Source of the DNA: Candidatus Saccharimonadia bacterium
GTDB taxonomy: Bacteria; Patescibacteriota; Saccharimonadia; Saccharimonadales; Saccharimonadaceae
Assembly: GCA_023257815.1 (NCBI GenBank)
Contig: JALRBJ010000001.1
Span: 1-64,000, forward strand
Length of the DNA: 64,000 nt
Direction: 5' to 3'
Shown: piece after piece, positions 16,861-25,427 of the stretch
Position numbering within the stretch: position 1 is the stretch's first letter
How the letters are laid out: each line of letters starts with the position of its first letter
Notes under the pieces: model-generated
What the model saw: the letters and a program-made list of their open reading frames with translations, nothing else
The model's database searches: none
What the model was told of the DNA's origin: nothing
Program-made: the position numbers and the translations under genes

Positions 16861-18774
16861 ATGGGAAAAATAATCGGAATTGACTTAGGAACAACAAACT
16901 CAGCATTTGCCTACATGGTGGCTGGCAAGCCGGAAGTAATTGCTAATGCAGAAGGTAACCGCACAACACCAAGCGTCGTTGCTATTAATAAAAAAGGCGA
17001 ACGTTTGGTCGGTCAGGTTGCACAGCGTCAGCGCGTAACTAACGCAACTAACACTATTTATGGTGTTAAGCGCTTGATTGGTCGTAAATTTAGCGATCAC
17101 GAAGTTAAAAAAGACATCGACATCATGCCATTTAAGATCGTCAAAAAAGGTGATGGCGTGGCGGTAACAATGGGCGATAAGGATTACACTCCAGAAGAAG
17201 TCTCGGCTATGATTCTAAGCAAGATTAAGGCTGATGCTGAAAGCTTCTTGGGCGAATCAGTTACCGAGGCCGTTATTACTGTACCTGCCTACTTTGACGA
17301 TTCACAGCGCCAGGCGACCAAAGATGCTGGTAAGATCGCAGGCCTTGAGGTTAAGCGTATTATTAACGAACCAACAGCTGCAGCACTTGCGTATGGTCTT
17401 GAATCAAAGAAAGATGAAAAGATTGCGGTATTCGACCTTGGTGGTGGTACCTTTGACGTCTCAATCCTTGAACTTGGCGATGGTGTGTTTGAGGTTCGCT
17501 CAACCAATGGTGACACGCACCTTGGTGGTGAAGACTTTGATAACCGCATCGTTAACCACTTCCTAGAAGTGTTCAACAAAGAAGAAGGCATTGATCTTAA
17601 GGGTGACAAAGCAGCTATGCAGCGCCTTAAGGATGAGGCTGAAAAGGCCAAGAAGGAACTTTCTTCCACCAGTGAATACGAAATCAACCTACCGTTCATT
17701 ACCGCAGATGCTGATGGTCCTAAGCACTTTGAATACAAACTTACGAAGAGCAAATTAGAAGAGCTGGTGGCTGATTTGATCGATCGTTTGGCTGAGCCTG
17801 TAGAAAAAGCGCTCAAAGACGCTGGTGTAAAAGCGAGTGAAATCGATGAGGTAGTGTTAGTTGGTGGTATGACTCGTATGCCGGCTGTAGTAGAAAAAGT
17901 AAAAGCCATTTTTGGTAAAGATCCTTTGAAGGGTGTTAATCCAGATGAGGTAGTAGCAATTGGTGCTGCAATCCAAGGTGGCGTATTGCAGGGCGACGTT
18001 AAGGACGTACTTCTACTAGATGTAACACCACTAAGCCTTGGTATTGAAACCATGGGTGGAGTAACAACTAAGTTGATTGAACGTAACACAACCATCCCAA
18101 CTAGTAAGTCAGAAACGTTTAGCACCGCTGCAGATAATCAGCCACAGGTTGAGATTCATGTACTTCAGGGTGAGCGTGAAATGAGCAGTGACAACAAGAG
18201 CTTAGGTCGCTTTGTGCTGGATGGCATTGCTCCGGCTCCACGTGGCGTGCCACAAATCGAAGTTACATTTAGCCTAGATGCCAACGGTATTTTGAATGTG
18301 ACCGCTAAGGATAAGGGTACTGGTAAAGAAAACTCGGTTACTATCCAAGACAGTGGCAACATGAGCAAAGAAGATATCGAAAAGGCGCAAAAAGAAGCCG
18401 AAGTTCACGCCGATGAAGACAAGAAAAAGCGCGAAGCGGTTGACTCTCGTAATCAGCTAGAGAATGCTATATACCAGGCTGAAAAAATGCCAGATGAGTA
18501 CAAAGACAAGATCTCTGACGACGACAAAAAGGTGATCAAAGATGCAGTCGAAAAAGCCAAAGAGATTCAAAAAGACGATAAGTCTGATAAGGATGCGCTT
18601 GAAGCTGCAGCCAAAAAGCTAACCGATACGATTATGCCAATCGGTGCCAAGCTCTACGAAGAAGCTGCTAAAGAGGACGCATCTGCCTCTGAAGACGGTG
18701 AGAAAAAATCAGACAAGGATGAGCCGGTAGAAGGCGAAGTTGTAGACGAAAAAGACGACAAAAAGAAAAAGTAA
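16861..18774 (+). CDS. dnaK: Chaperone protein DnaK (Hsp70)
   Basis: ATP-dependent chaperone. 637 residues: phosphate-1 motif [16 protein letters not shown] at the N-terminus, [15 protein letters not shown], the adenosine motif [16 protein letters not shown], linker [19 protein letters not shown], then the substrate-binding domain and helical lid. The tail is acidic/lysine-rich ([14 protein letters not shown]) instead of the usual EEVD-like end. The start is the ATG at 16861, preceded by AAAAGGGG; an upstream TTG in frame at 16840 is less likely. It has an untranslated leader of roughly 90 nt, unlike most genes here. Confidence 0.97.
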   Translation: MGKIIGIDLGTTNSAFAYMVAGKPEVIANAEGNRTTPSVVAINKKGERLVGQVAQRQRVTNATNTIYGVKRLIGRKFSDHEVKKDIDIMPFKIVKKGDGVAVTMGDKDYTPEEVSAMILSKIKADAESFLGESVTEAVITVPAYFDDSQRQATKDAGKIAGLEVKRIINEPTAAALAYGLESKKDEKIAVFDLGGGTFDVSILELGDGVFEVRSTNGDTHLGGEDFDNRIVNHFLEVFNKEEGIDLKGDKAAMQRLKDEAEKAKKELSSTSEYEINLPFITADADGPKHFEYKLTKSKLEELVADLIDRLAEPVEKALKDAGVKASEIDEVVLVGGMTRMPAVVEKVKAIFGKDPLKGVNPDEVVAIGAAIQGGVLQGDVKDVLLLDVTPLSLGIETMGGVTTKLIERNTTIPTSKSETFSTAADNQPQVEIHVLQGEREMSSDNKSLGRFVLDGIAPAPRGVPQIEVTFSLDANGILNVTAKDKGTGKENSVTIQDSGNMSKEDIEKAQKEAEVHADEDKKKREAVDSRNQLENAIYQAEKMPDEYKDKISDDDKKVIKDAVEKAKEIQKDDKSDKDALEAAAKKLTDTIMPIGAKLYEEAAKEDASASEDGEKKSDKDEPVEGEVVDEKDDKKKK

Positions 18775-18795
18775 TACTTCTTTAGAATGTGATGA

Positions 18796-18820
18796 GCCCC
18801 GCATCCGGCTGATGCGGGGC
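18796..18820. terminator. Strong GC hairpin between dnaK and a convergent gene
   Basis: GCCCCGCATC (18796-18805), 5-nt loop, GATGCGGGGC (18811-18820): a perfect 10-bp stem. It lies 7 nt past the end of the minus-strand gene 18828-19136 and 21 nt past dnaK, so it may terminate both. The flanking T-tracts are weak on either side (CTTGTTGTT forward, CTCATCACATTCT reverse). Confidence 0.8.
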
Positions 18821-18827
18821 CTTGTTG

Positions 18828-19136
18828 TTAGGGGATGATCCTGAAGAAGCCTTCACGATCCACAGTCTTGTAGAAGCCACGAACCTTGCCGCCGGTGCGG
18901 CCGACGTTGTTGCCCTCAATCAGGAACGATCCCTGTGCCTCACTTTCGTACTTGAGGGCTGTAACCCGCATGCGCAGCTTGTGTACCTTATTGGTGCTCG
19001 TCGATCGGAGTTTGAAGACAACAGTCTTCTCCTCAATCTTCACTCCACTGTATGCAAGCTCAAAGGCTTGAATGAGCCTCTTGGCATTGGGCCCGCCCAA
19101 GACTCTGTACTCACCGCCAATTACTGTGGTGGACAT
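18828..19136 (-). CDS. Unknown GC-rich orphan gene A
   Basis: 102-residue soluble, basic protein with no recognised domain. It contains alternating strands (TVIGGEYRVLGG, KTVVFKLRST, KLRMRVTALKYES, GSFLIEGNNVGRTGGKVRGF) and looks like a small beta-rich fold. Base composition is clearly more GC-rich than its neighbours. Start: the ATG at 19136, about 8 nt after AAGGGG, preferred over the GTG at 19145, which sits on that Shine-Dalgarno. It is a single-gene unit with its own promoter, leader and hairpin terminator, as are the genes at 54306, 54882 and 62940. Confidence 0.75.
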   Translation of the reverse strand: MSTTVIGGEYRVLGGPNAKRLIQAFELAYSGVKIEEKTVVFKLRSTSTNKVHKLRMRVTALKYESEAQGSFLIEGNNVGRTGGKVRGFYKTVDREGFFRIIP

Positions 19137-19277
19137 ACGTCTCACCCCTTCTGTTCGCTACTGACTCGGTCAGCTCGTGATATCGATCGGAGCACCGATC
19201 AACCACCTTGCATACACAAGGAATATATCACTAGGGACATTATAGATTATTACAACAAATTAACTATTTTTTGTCAA
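19137..19277 (-). promoter_or_regulatory. Promoter and structured leader of orphan gene A
   Basis: Minus strand: TTGACA (19277-19272), 17 nt, TGTAAT (19254-19249), giving a leader of roughly 105 nt. In the leader GATCGG-TGCT-CCGATC forms a compact hairpin near 19187-19202. A Shine-Dalgarno AAGGGG precedes the ATG. The AT-rich promoter ends abruptly where the GC-rich leader begins. Confidence 0.75.
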
Positions 19278-19313
19278 TTTATATAAGACCTGAATCATAA
19301 ATTAATCGATATT

Positions 19314-20036
19314 TTATATTAAACGTTGTCCACTATCAACGTACATCGTTGAAGCATTAACTGCGGGATTGGTAATGAGCGATAGTATCGCTGATGCAAT
19401 ATTCTCTGGCGTGGTGATGTAGTGTGAAGGAAGCTTTTCACGCATGGCATTAAAGCGACTTGTTTTTTGCTCTTGCGAGCCGATCCGATCCCAGAACGGT
19501 GTGTCGACCCAGCCTGGAGATACCGCATTAACCCTTACTGGAGACAGCTCAAGAGCAAGTCCACGTACCATTGCATTAATTGCTCCATTGACCATTCCTG
19601 TAACAGTACCTCCTGGAATCGGACGCTCAGCGGCTACGCCTGACACGAATATGACACTTCCTTTATCCTTAATCTTTGATGCAAGTGCCTGAATAAGAAA
19701 AAATGGTCCGGTAATCTTTGAACCGATAGCACGATCCATAGCACCTTGGTCGAACGAATTAAAAGGTACATAAGAAAGATCTGCAGCGGTAAAAATAATA
19801 TGATCAAGTTCAGGCAAAGCATTGATAATCTTCTCTCGATCTGCCGTATGAGTAATATCTGCAGCTATAATCGTTGATTTACTAGATAGTTCTTTACGCA
19901 CATGCTCAAGGCGTTCTTTGTTGCGACCAACTAATATTACGTGGGCGCCGAGCTCGCTGATCATTTTAGCAGTGGCAGCTCCCATGCCTGAACTAGCACC
20001 AATTACCATAACGTGAGTATCTTTTAAATAATTCAT
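19314..20036 (-). CDS. SDR family oxidoreductase
   Basis: Short-chain dehydrogenase/reductase, 240 residues. Rossmann motif MVIGASSGMGAATAKMI near residues 10-26 (GxxxGxG). NRNKERL suggests NADP preference. DADIT-like AADITH, catalytic Ser in SGVAAERP and a PVRVNAVSPGWVDTPFW end. The usual YxxxK catalytic pair is not obvious: after the serine the sequence reads GGTVTGMVNGAINAM, so Tyr and Lys seem replaced. Its start overlaps the merR stop (TAATG) behind GAGGAG. Substrate unknown; activity may be altered. Confidence 0.85.
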   Translation of the reverse strand: MNYLKDTHVMVIGASSGMGAATAKMISELGAHVILVGRNKERLEHVRKELSSKSTIIAADITHTADREKIINALPELDHIIFTAADLSYVPFNSFDQGAMDRAIGSKITGPFFLIQALASKIKDKGSVIFVSGVAAERPIPGGTVTGMVNGAINAMVRGLALELSPVRVNAVSPGWVDTPFWDRIGSQEQKTSRFNAMREKLPSHYITTPENIASAILSLITNPAVNASTMYVDSGQRLI

Positions 20037-20416
20037 TATTTCTCCTCGTATTCTTTAAGTTGTTTAGTATGCTTTTCGATCTTATGGGAAATTGTCTTGA
20101 TAGCACGTTGGCGAAACATAATCTGTTGCTCAAGCTCTGTTTTATACGCCTTAAAATAAGCAATGCGATCACGCATACCCTCGAACCCTCTTTGGCGTAG
20201 ATTGAGTAATTCTCGTATGCCACGGATCGACATGCCAGTATCACGAAGTAATAATATAATTTCTAGCCACTCAATATCTGCCGAAGTGAATGAGCGCCGA
20301 TTATTTGAACGGGTAGGCATGATTAGACCGGATTGTTCGTAGTAACGTAGCGCATGAGTTGAGACACCAAGCTTATTAGCGGTCTCGGTGATAGTGTAGG
20401 GTTTATTATCTGACAT
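20036..20416 (-). CDS. MerR family transcriptional regulator
   Basis: About 126 residues: a MerR-type winged helix YTITETANKLGVSTHALRYYEQSGL and the long dimerisation helix rich in K/E/Q. No cysteine cluster for metals is seen at the C-terminus, so it is not a metal sensor of the MerR/CueR kind. The start at 20416 lies 6 nt from the -10 (leaderless); the upstream in-frame start at 20443 would fall inside the promoter. It likely controls itself and the SDR gene. Confidence 0.9.
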   Translation of the reverse strand: MSDNKPYTITETANKLGVSTHALRYYEQSGLIMPTRSNNRRSFTSADIEWLEIILLLRDTGMSIRGIRELLNLRQRGFEGMRDRIAYFKAYKTELEQQIMFRQRAIKTISHKIEKHTKQLKEYEEK

Positions 20417-20422
20417 ATTCTT

Positions 20423-20453
20423 ATGGTACAACTTAAAGTGCACTCTAAGTCAA
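20423..20453 (-). promoter_or_regulatory. MerR-type promoter/operator
   Basis: Minus strand: TTGACT (20453-20448), a 19-bp spacer, TACCAT (20428-20423). The spacer carries the dyad CTTAGAGTGCACTTTAAG (20449-20432). An overlong 19-bp spacer with a centred dyad is the hallmark of promoters that MerR proteins untwist to activate. Confidence 0.85.
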
Positions 20454-20481
20454 CGCTTGTCAGCCAGAATATATTTTTATC

Positions 20482-21618
20482 TTAATGAGTATGTTCAAGG
20501 CGAGCTAAATCAACATAAATTCCAGCCCAAACCATACCAGGGTCACCGCGGTACACTGGTGCGTAGTACCAGCTGCCGTCCTTATTAAGCATTTCTGGGA
20601 AGGTACCGTGTTGTTCAATCATACCTTTAGCAAACCGTTCACGTTGCTTCTTAAACTCTGGGCGGTTAAACCGACGCAGCGTGTGTAGGTAGAACATGCC
20701 GTGCCAGCTCCACAAAGTATTGCCTTCATATTCAGGCATAAATGGTGCGGTCATCCACCAGTGGTACGTAAACTCACCTGGTTGTTTGGTGTAAATCATT
20801 GGGAATGGGTCATCATAATTATTATCGGTTATATAATCTAGTGTTGCACCTGCTAATGCCTCGTCTTCGATTACACCTAAGAAGAACGGAAATAGGGCAC
20901 ACTCAGCACTAAATGCATTTGTGGAGCGGTCGGCATTGAAATACTGTCCATTCCAGTAGCGTGTAATGAGTTCTTTCTGGTATTTTTGTAATGAATATGG
21001 AAAGTCTTGTAAACCAAGCTGTTCTACACAGTAGGCCATTCTGGCAATCAATGTTACGGCGTAGGCACTCCGATCATACACTACGGCATCGCGCATTTCG
21101 GCGAATTTGATTGGACGCAGATGGCCGGTCGTATCAAGGTATTTTTTGCAATATTTACGTAGTTCATGCGCTAAGAACTTACGTTCGGATTTGTTCAGGT
21201 CGTATCCAGATACATGCAGACAGTGTAATAACCAAGGGAGGCTATCGACTGCGTGCATCGGCGCATTAAAGCAGTTGCCGTATTTGTCTATACAGGTAGT
21301 TACTCCGGCTGATTTTCGGTAGTGCATCAACGCCCATTTTAGAGTGTGTAATACGTGCTTTTTGCGTCCGGTCTTTACGAGTGACTCAGCAGTCGTACCA
21401 AAGTCACGCATCCAAAAGAAGTCAAAGTGCCCAAGACTCGTTAAATAAAAGTCGCCGTTCCATAGTTCATCAACGATTTGATTGCAGATCTCTTCGGCAT
21501 TGCCTTCGAATCGTCTGATTTTTCCAAAGTAGCGGTGGTACAGTTCGCGCCATTCAGCACGCACTGTACCAAAAATACGACCACTGGTTCGATTAAAGCG
21601 CTGAGTGAGTGTAGCCAT
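20482..21618 (-). CDS. Cytosolic six-hairpin-glycosidase-like protein (GH15/GH63-like fold)
   Basis: 378 residues without signal or membrane segment. The sequence has the aromatic-rich helix pairs of an (alpha/alpha)6 barrel: GHFDFFWMRDFGTTAESL, NCFNAPMHAVDSLPWLLHCL, RDAVVYDRSAYAVTLIARM, YEGNTLWSWHGMFYLHTL and DGSWYYAPVYRGDPGMVW. Similar patterns occur in glucoamylase, trehalase and amylo-1,6-glucosidase type enzymes. Likely acts on alpha-glucans or disaccharides; the substrate cannot be set. A TATACT box ends 8 nt before the ATG. Confidence 0.65.
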   Translation of the reverse strand: MATLTQRFNRTSGRIFGTVRAEWRELYHRYFGKIRRFEGNAEEICNQIVDELWNGDFYLTSLGHFDFFWMRDFGTTAESLVKTGRKKHVLHTLKWALMHYRKSAGVTTCIDKYGNCFNAPMHAVDSLPWLLHCLHVSGYDLNKSERKFLAHELRKYCKKYLDTTGHLRPIKFAEMRDAVVYDRSAYAVTLIARMAYCVEQLGLQDFPYSLQKYQKELITRYWNGQYFNADRSTNAFSAECALFPFFLGVIEDEALAGATLDYITDNNYDDPFPMIYTKQPGEFTYHWWMTAPFMPEYEGNTLWSWHGMFYLHTLRRFNRPEFKKQRERFAKGMIEQHGTFPEMLNKDGSWYYAPVYRGDPGMVWAGIYVDLARLEHTH

Positions 21619-21691
21619 TTGTTACGAGTATACAATACAAGATTCGCGTTATTACTTGTTAATCTGAGTTGGATTAATTACCATAAGTGTA

Positions 21692-23350
21692 ATGGATATA
21701 CAAAAAAAGCTAAAAGGCAGCTTTAAGGGCGAATTAAAAATAGATGAAGAGACTCGTGATTTTTATAGTCATGATGCGAGTTTATTTGAATTAATACCAG
21801 AAGTTGTGGGTTTCCCAAAGGATGCGGATGACTTAAAAGCAGCAGTGCAATTCGTGCGCGAAAATAAGGAAGAACATCCAAACCTTAGCATTACGCCACG
21901 CAGTCGCGGTACCGATATGTCGGGCGGTGCCATTGGCCAATCAATCGTGCTTGATGTATCTCAGCATATGACAAAACTCTTAAAAGTCAGTAGTGACCAA
22001 GCGATAGTTCAGCCTGGTATGTTGTATAAAGACTTTGAAGTTGAGACTTTAAAGCACGATGCGCTGCTACCAAGCTACCCTGCGAGTCGGGATCTCGCCA
22101 GCGTTGGCGGTATGATGAGCAATAATTCGGGTGGTGAGAAGTCACTAGAATTTGGTAAGACCGACAACTTTGTGGAAGAGCTCAAGATGGTACTTAGCGA
22201 TGGTAACGAATACACGTTTGGGCCGCTTACCAAAACCGAGCTTGAGAAGAAAATGAAACAAAAAGACTTCGAAGGTAGTGTATATAAAAAGACATTTGAA
22301 TTACTTGAAGAACACTATGAAGCAATTCAAAAAGCTAAGCCCAAGGTTAGTAAAGATTCAACAGGTTATCACCTATGGAATGTATGGAATCGTGAAACCG
22401 GTATTTTTGATTTAACCAAGCTATTCGTTGGTGCTCAGGGAACGTTGGGCTTAATTAGCGAGGGGACTCTTAAGCTAGTGCCGCATCGTGCTCATTCAGG
22501 CTTGCTCGTTATGTTCCTGCGTGACATTGATGATTTAGGGGAATTAATTCCTGCAGTGTTAAAACATAAGCCAGCAACGTTTGAAAGCTTTGACGACAAG
22601 ACACTTTGGCTATCGATTAAGTTCATGCCGAGTTTCTTAAAATTGCTTGGTCCGTTTAGGTTTGTCCGCTTATTATTTAATTTGATTCCAGATGGTTTAC
22701 AGCTACTGCGCGGTATCCCAAAACTTGTATTGATGGTTGAATTCAATGGTAATAGTGAAGATGAAGTTCGTAGTAAAATCCATGCCTTGCACAAAGATCT
22801 TGCTAAATACAAAGCTCGTTATGAAATTAACGGATTTGAAGAAACGCCAACTGAAGGTAAAAGTGAAAAGTTTTGGGTAATGCGTCGTTACAGCTTTCAG
22901 CTACTACGCAGCAAAGTAAAAGATAAGCATACTGCACCATTTATTGATGATTTTATAGTTCCGCCAGAGCATCTACCACTCTTTTTGCCGAAGTTGCGCC
23001 GAATTATTAAAAAGTACAAGCTATTCGCAACGATTGCAGGCCACATGGGTGATGGAAACTTTCACGTGATCCCTTTAATGAAGATCGAGGATCCAAAGGA
23101 GCGTGCGAAGCTTGAGCCTGCTATGAAGGAAGTTAACAATCTTGTGATTAACTATGGTGGTAGCGTGAGCGGCGAACATAACGATGGGCTAATACGCGGC
23201 CCATGGCTTGAAGAGATGTATGGCAAAGAAGTACTGGGAATCATGAAGGAAGTTAAGCGCATTTATGATCCAGACAACATCTTCAATCCACACAAGAAAA
23301 CTGATGCCAGTTGGGACTTCAGCTTTTCGCACATTCGCAAGCATTTCTAG
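21692..23350 (+). CDS. FAD-linked oxidase, GlcD / D-lactate dehydrogenase type
   Basis: 552 residues. FAD-binding PCMH domain: TPRSRGTDMSGGAIGQSIVLD, PASRDLASVGGMMSNNSGGEKSLEFGKT-like dinucleotide region, and GAQGTLGLISEGTLKLVP. C-terminal oxidase domain: IAGHMGDGNFHVIP and SGEHNDGLIRGPWL, with the histidines that bind substrate or metal. No Fe-S domain follows. The family oxidises D-2-hydroxyacids such as D-lactate or glycolate; the exact substrate and electron acceptor are not visible. Stands alone, just upstream of dnaJ. Confidence 0.88.
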   Translation: MDIQKKLKGSFKGELKIDEETRDFYSHDASLFELIPEVVGFPKDADDLKAAVQFVRENKEEHPNLSITPRSRGTDMSGGAIGQSIVLDVSQHMTKLLKVSSDQAIVQPGMLYKDFEVETLKHDALLPSYPASRDLASVGGMMSNNSGGEKSLEFGKTDNFVEELKMVLSDGNEYTFGPLTKTELEKKMKQKDFEGSVYKKTFELLEEHYEAIQKAKPKVSKDSTGYHLWNVWNRETGIFDLTKLFVGAQGTLGLISEGTLKLVPHRAHSGLLVMFLRDIDDLGELIPAVLKHKPATFESFDDKTLWLSIKFMPSFLKLLGPFRFVRLLFNLIPDGLQLLRGIPKLVLMVEFNGNSEDEVRSKIHALHKDLAKYKARYEINGFEETPTEGKSEKFWVMRRYSFQLLRSKVKDKHTAPFIDDFIVPPEHLPLFLPKLRRIIKKYKLFATIAGHMGDGNFHVIPLMKIEDPKERAKLEPAMKEVNNLVINYGGSVSGEHNDGLIRGPWLEEMYGKEVLGIMKEVKRIYDPDNIFNPHKKTDASWDFSFSHIRKHF

Positions 23351-23361
23351 GAAAGTCAGGA

Positions 23362-23399
23362 TTAGCACTCTTGTATTTTGAGTGCTAATTTTCTATACT
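23362..23399 (+). promoter_or_regulatory. CIRCE operator and promoter of dnaJ
   Basis: Perfect TTAGCACTC-N9-GAGTGCTAA (23362-23388). Promoter TTGTAT (23371-23376), 17 nt, TATACT (23394-23399). The ATG follows the -10 by 8 nt, so dnaJ is leaderless and under HrcA control. Confidence 0.95.
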
Positions 23400-23407
23400 T
23401 ATAACAG

Positions 23408-24511
23408 ATGTCAAAAAGAGATTATTATGAAGTTCTAGGCGTTTCTAAAGATGCCAGTGATGATGAACTGAAGAAGGCTTTTCGAAAAGCTGCTGTAAAA
23501 TACCACCCCGACAAAGAAGGTGGTGATGAAGCAAAATTCAAAGAAGTCAACGAAGCCTACGAAGTTTTAAAAGACAAACAAAAACGCCAACGTTATGATC
23601 AGTTTGGCCATGCAGGCGTAGGCGGTGCATCTGGTGGTGGCTATTCAGGTGGAAATCCATTTGAAGGATTTGGTGGTGGCCAGGGCGGCTTTGAATTCAA
23701 TTTTGGTGATGGTGGCTTGGGTGATATTTTTGGCCAATTTTTTGGTGGTGGCCAGGGCGGTCAGCGTGGTCCGGTGCGTGGTCGCGATGTAGAAACACAG
23801 ATTCAACTTAGTTTTGAAGAAGCAGTATTTGGCGTCGAACGCGACATGGCCTTTGATATGGATGATGAATGCTCGCATTGTCATGGAAGCACAGTTGAGC
23901 CTGGGCACGAACTTAAGACTTGTCCAACGTGTAAAGGCGCAGGTCAGCAAACCAGAGTGGTCAATACTATGTTCGGTGCAATTCAGCAGGCAGTTACCTG
24001 TGAAACCTGTAGTGGTAGGGGTAAGGTGCCCGAAAAAGTATGTACTGTGTGTCACGGTAAAGGTACTGAACGTCGTAAGCAGACCATTACTCTTAAAGTG
24101 CCCGCCGGTATTGATGATGGTGCGACCATTCGCCTAAAAGAGCGTGGCGAGGCGACAGCTAATGGTCCGAAGGGTGACCTATACGTTCATATTCGGGTAA
24201 AGGCTCACAAGCATTTTACGCGTGAAGGTGATCTTATTCTTAGTGAAGAGCATGTGAGTATGATCGATGCTGCACTTGGTACTGAAATTGATGTCGAGAC
24301 TGTTGATGGTAAGGTTCGCATGAAGATACCTAACGGCACGCAAAGCGGCACCGACTTTAAGCTTTCGGGTCACGGCGTACCGCATCTTCGCAGTGATCGG
24401 CGGGGTGCACATATTGTTTCAATTATTGTTGATACACCAACCAAGTTGAGTAAAAAACAAAAAGAACTACTTGAGCAATTTGGTGGCTTAAAGAAAAAAA
24501 GTATATTCTAG
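23408..24511 (+). CDS. dnaJ: Chaperone protein DnaJ (Hsp40, class I)
   Basis: DnaK co-chaperone, 367 residues. J domain with HPD (YHPD, residues 33-36), a G/F-rich linker (about 76-125), four zinc motifs [22 protein letters not shown] and CTVCHGKG, then C-terminal beta domains. All zinc cysteines are present. It has its own CIRCE promoter, separate from dnaK, and is followed 4 nt later by an ATP-grasp gene that may be co-transcribed. Confidence 0.97.
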   Translation: MSKRDYYEVLGVSKDASDDELKKAFRKAAVKYHPDKEGGDEAKFKEVNEAYEVLKDKQKRQRYDQFGHAGVGGASGGGYSGGNPFEGFGGGQGGFEFNFGDGGLGDIFGQFFGGGQGGQRGPVRGRDVETQIQLSFEEAVFGVERDMAFDMDDECSHCHGSTVEPGHELKTCPTCKGAGQQTRVVNTMFGAIQQAVTCETCSGRGKVPEKVCTVCHGKGTERRKQTITLKVPAGIDDGATIRLKERGEATANGPKGDLYVHIRVKAHKHFTREGDLILSEEHVSMIDAALGTEIDVETVDGKVRMKIPNGTQSGTDFKLSGHGVPHLRSDRRGAHIVSIIVDTPTKLSKKQKELLEQFGGLKKKSIF

Positions 24512-24515
24512 AACT

Positions 24516-25427
24516 ATGTCACGAAGTGTACTTATTATTGGTGGTCGAAATACTGATCACGGCGAATCAGAGGTTATGGCGGGGTATGCTAGCTATTTTA
24601 TCAAGGGAGTTAAAAATGTAACGGCATCATACGCACATTTTGATGACCTAAGCTTTGTTATTGCTCCTGATCGATTTGCGATCTACGATCACCGCAATGA
24701 ATGTAGTCTTGATACGTATGATCTGATTGTATTTAGGGGTAAGATTCGGATAAATAACGAGCTTGCGTATTGTGTAAGTAGGTATTGTACGCTCAACAAT
24801 ATTCAATTCTTCAATGACTATACGCCATATCGACCAGCTTCAAAAGTTTCGCAGGCTGTAACGTTTCATGAACTTGGTGTGCAATTCACTAAAACCGTCT
24901 ACGCTATGCGACCAGATATTTTGCGTCGCGTTGTTGAGACCGAATTAACTACACCATTTATATTAAAAGATAGCTATGGCTCACATGGTAATGATAACTA
25001 TCTCGTGAACAGTTTTGATGCTGCTGTAGCGATACTGAATGATTCATCGGAGAAGAAGTTTATTGCACAGGAGTTTTTCCCCAATGATTGCGACTATCGT
25101 ATATTATGTATCGGAGCCGAGACATTTATTATCCGTCGAAGGGCAAACAGAGAATCGCATCTTAATAATACTTCTCAAGGTGGAACTGCAGAAATCGTAC
25201 CCGAGACGTTTTTCCCATCAGTGAGTATAGAACAAGCCCACGCTATCGCGTCTGACCTAAGGATGGGAATTGCTGGCGTTGATCTACTATATAACGAAAA
25301 TACGGGCGAGTATGCATTTTTGGAAGTTAACTCACAGCCTCAGCTCAATAGCGGCGCATTTCCCGCTGAGAAACAAGAAGTAGTGCGGCGCTATATCAAC
25401 TTGCTTCTTGATCGAGTGACGGGCTGA
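24516..25427 (+). CDS. RimK-like ATP-grasp ligase of unknown substrate
   Basis: 303 residues. The pre-ATP-grasp N-terminal domain begins RSVLIIGGRNTDHGESEVM. The ATP-grasp core has PFILKDSYGSHGNDNYLV (glycine-rich nucleotide loop), FIAQEFFPNDCDYRILCIG, an arginine-rich strand FIIRRRANRESHLNNTSQGG and Mg-binding GVDLL … AFLEVNSQPQL. These match the RimK/D-Ala-ligase-like superfamily that joins an amino acid or peptide to a carboxylate through an acyl phosphate. It starts 4 nt after dnaJ and overlaps the convergent unknown gene by 37 nt. Related to, but clearly different from, RimK at 26865. Confidence 0.8.
   Translation: MSRSVLIIGGRNTDHGESEVMAGYASYFIKGVKNVTASYAHFDDLSFVIAPDRFAIYDHRNECSLDTYDLIVFRGKIRINNELAYCVSRYCTLNNIQFFNDYTPYRPASKVSQAVTFHELGVQFTKTVYAMRPDILRRVVETELTTPFILKDSYGSHGNDNYLVNSFDAAVAILNDSSEKKFIAQEFFPNDCDYRILCIGAETFIIRRRANRESHLNNTSQGGTAEIVPETFFPSVSIEQAHAIASDLRMGIAGVDLLYNENTGEYAFLEVNSQPQLNSGAFPAEKQEVVRRYINLLLDRVTG

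Noticed and set aside
17289-18125. 278-codon open frame antisense to dnaK
   Set aside because: A codon-bias shadow of dnaK: Ser/Thr-rich composition, no promoter or ribosome-binding site, no recognisable motif.
18822-19286. 154-codon plus-strand frame opposite orphan gene A
   Set aside because: No plus-strand promoter or ribosome-binding site, whereas the minus strand has a complete promoter, leader, Shine-Dalgarno and terminator.
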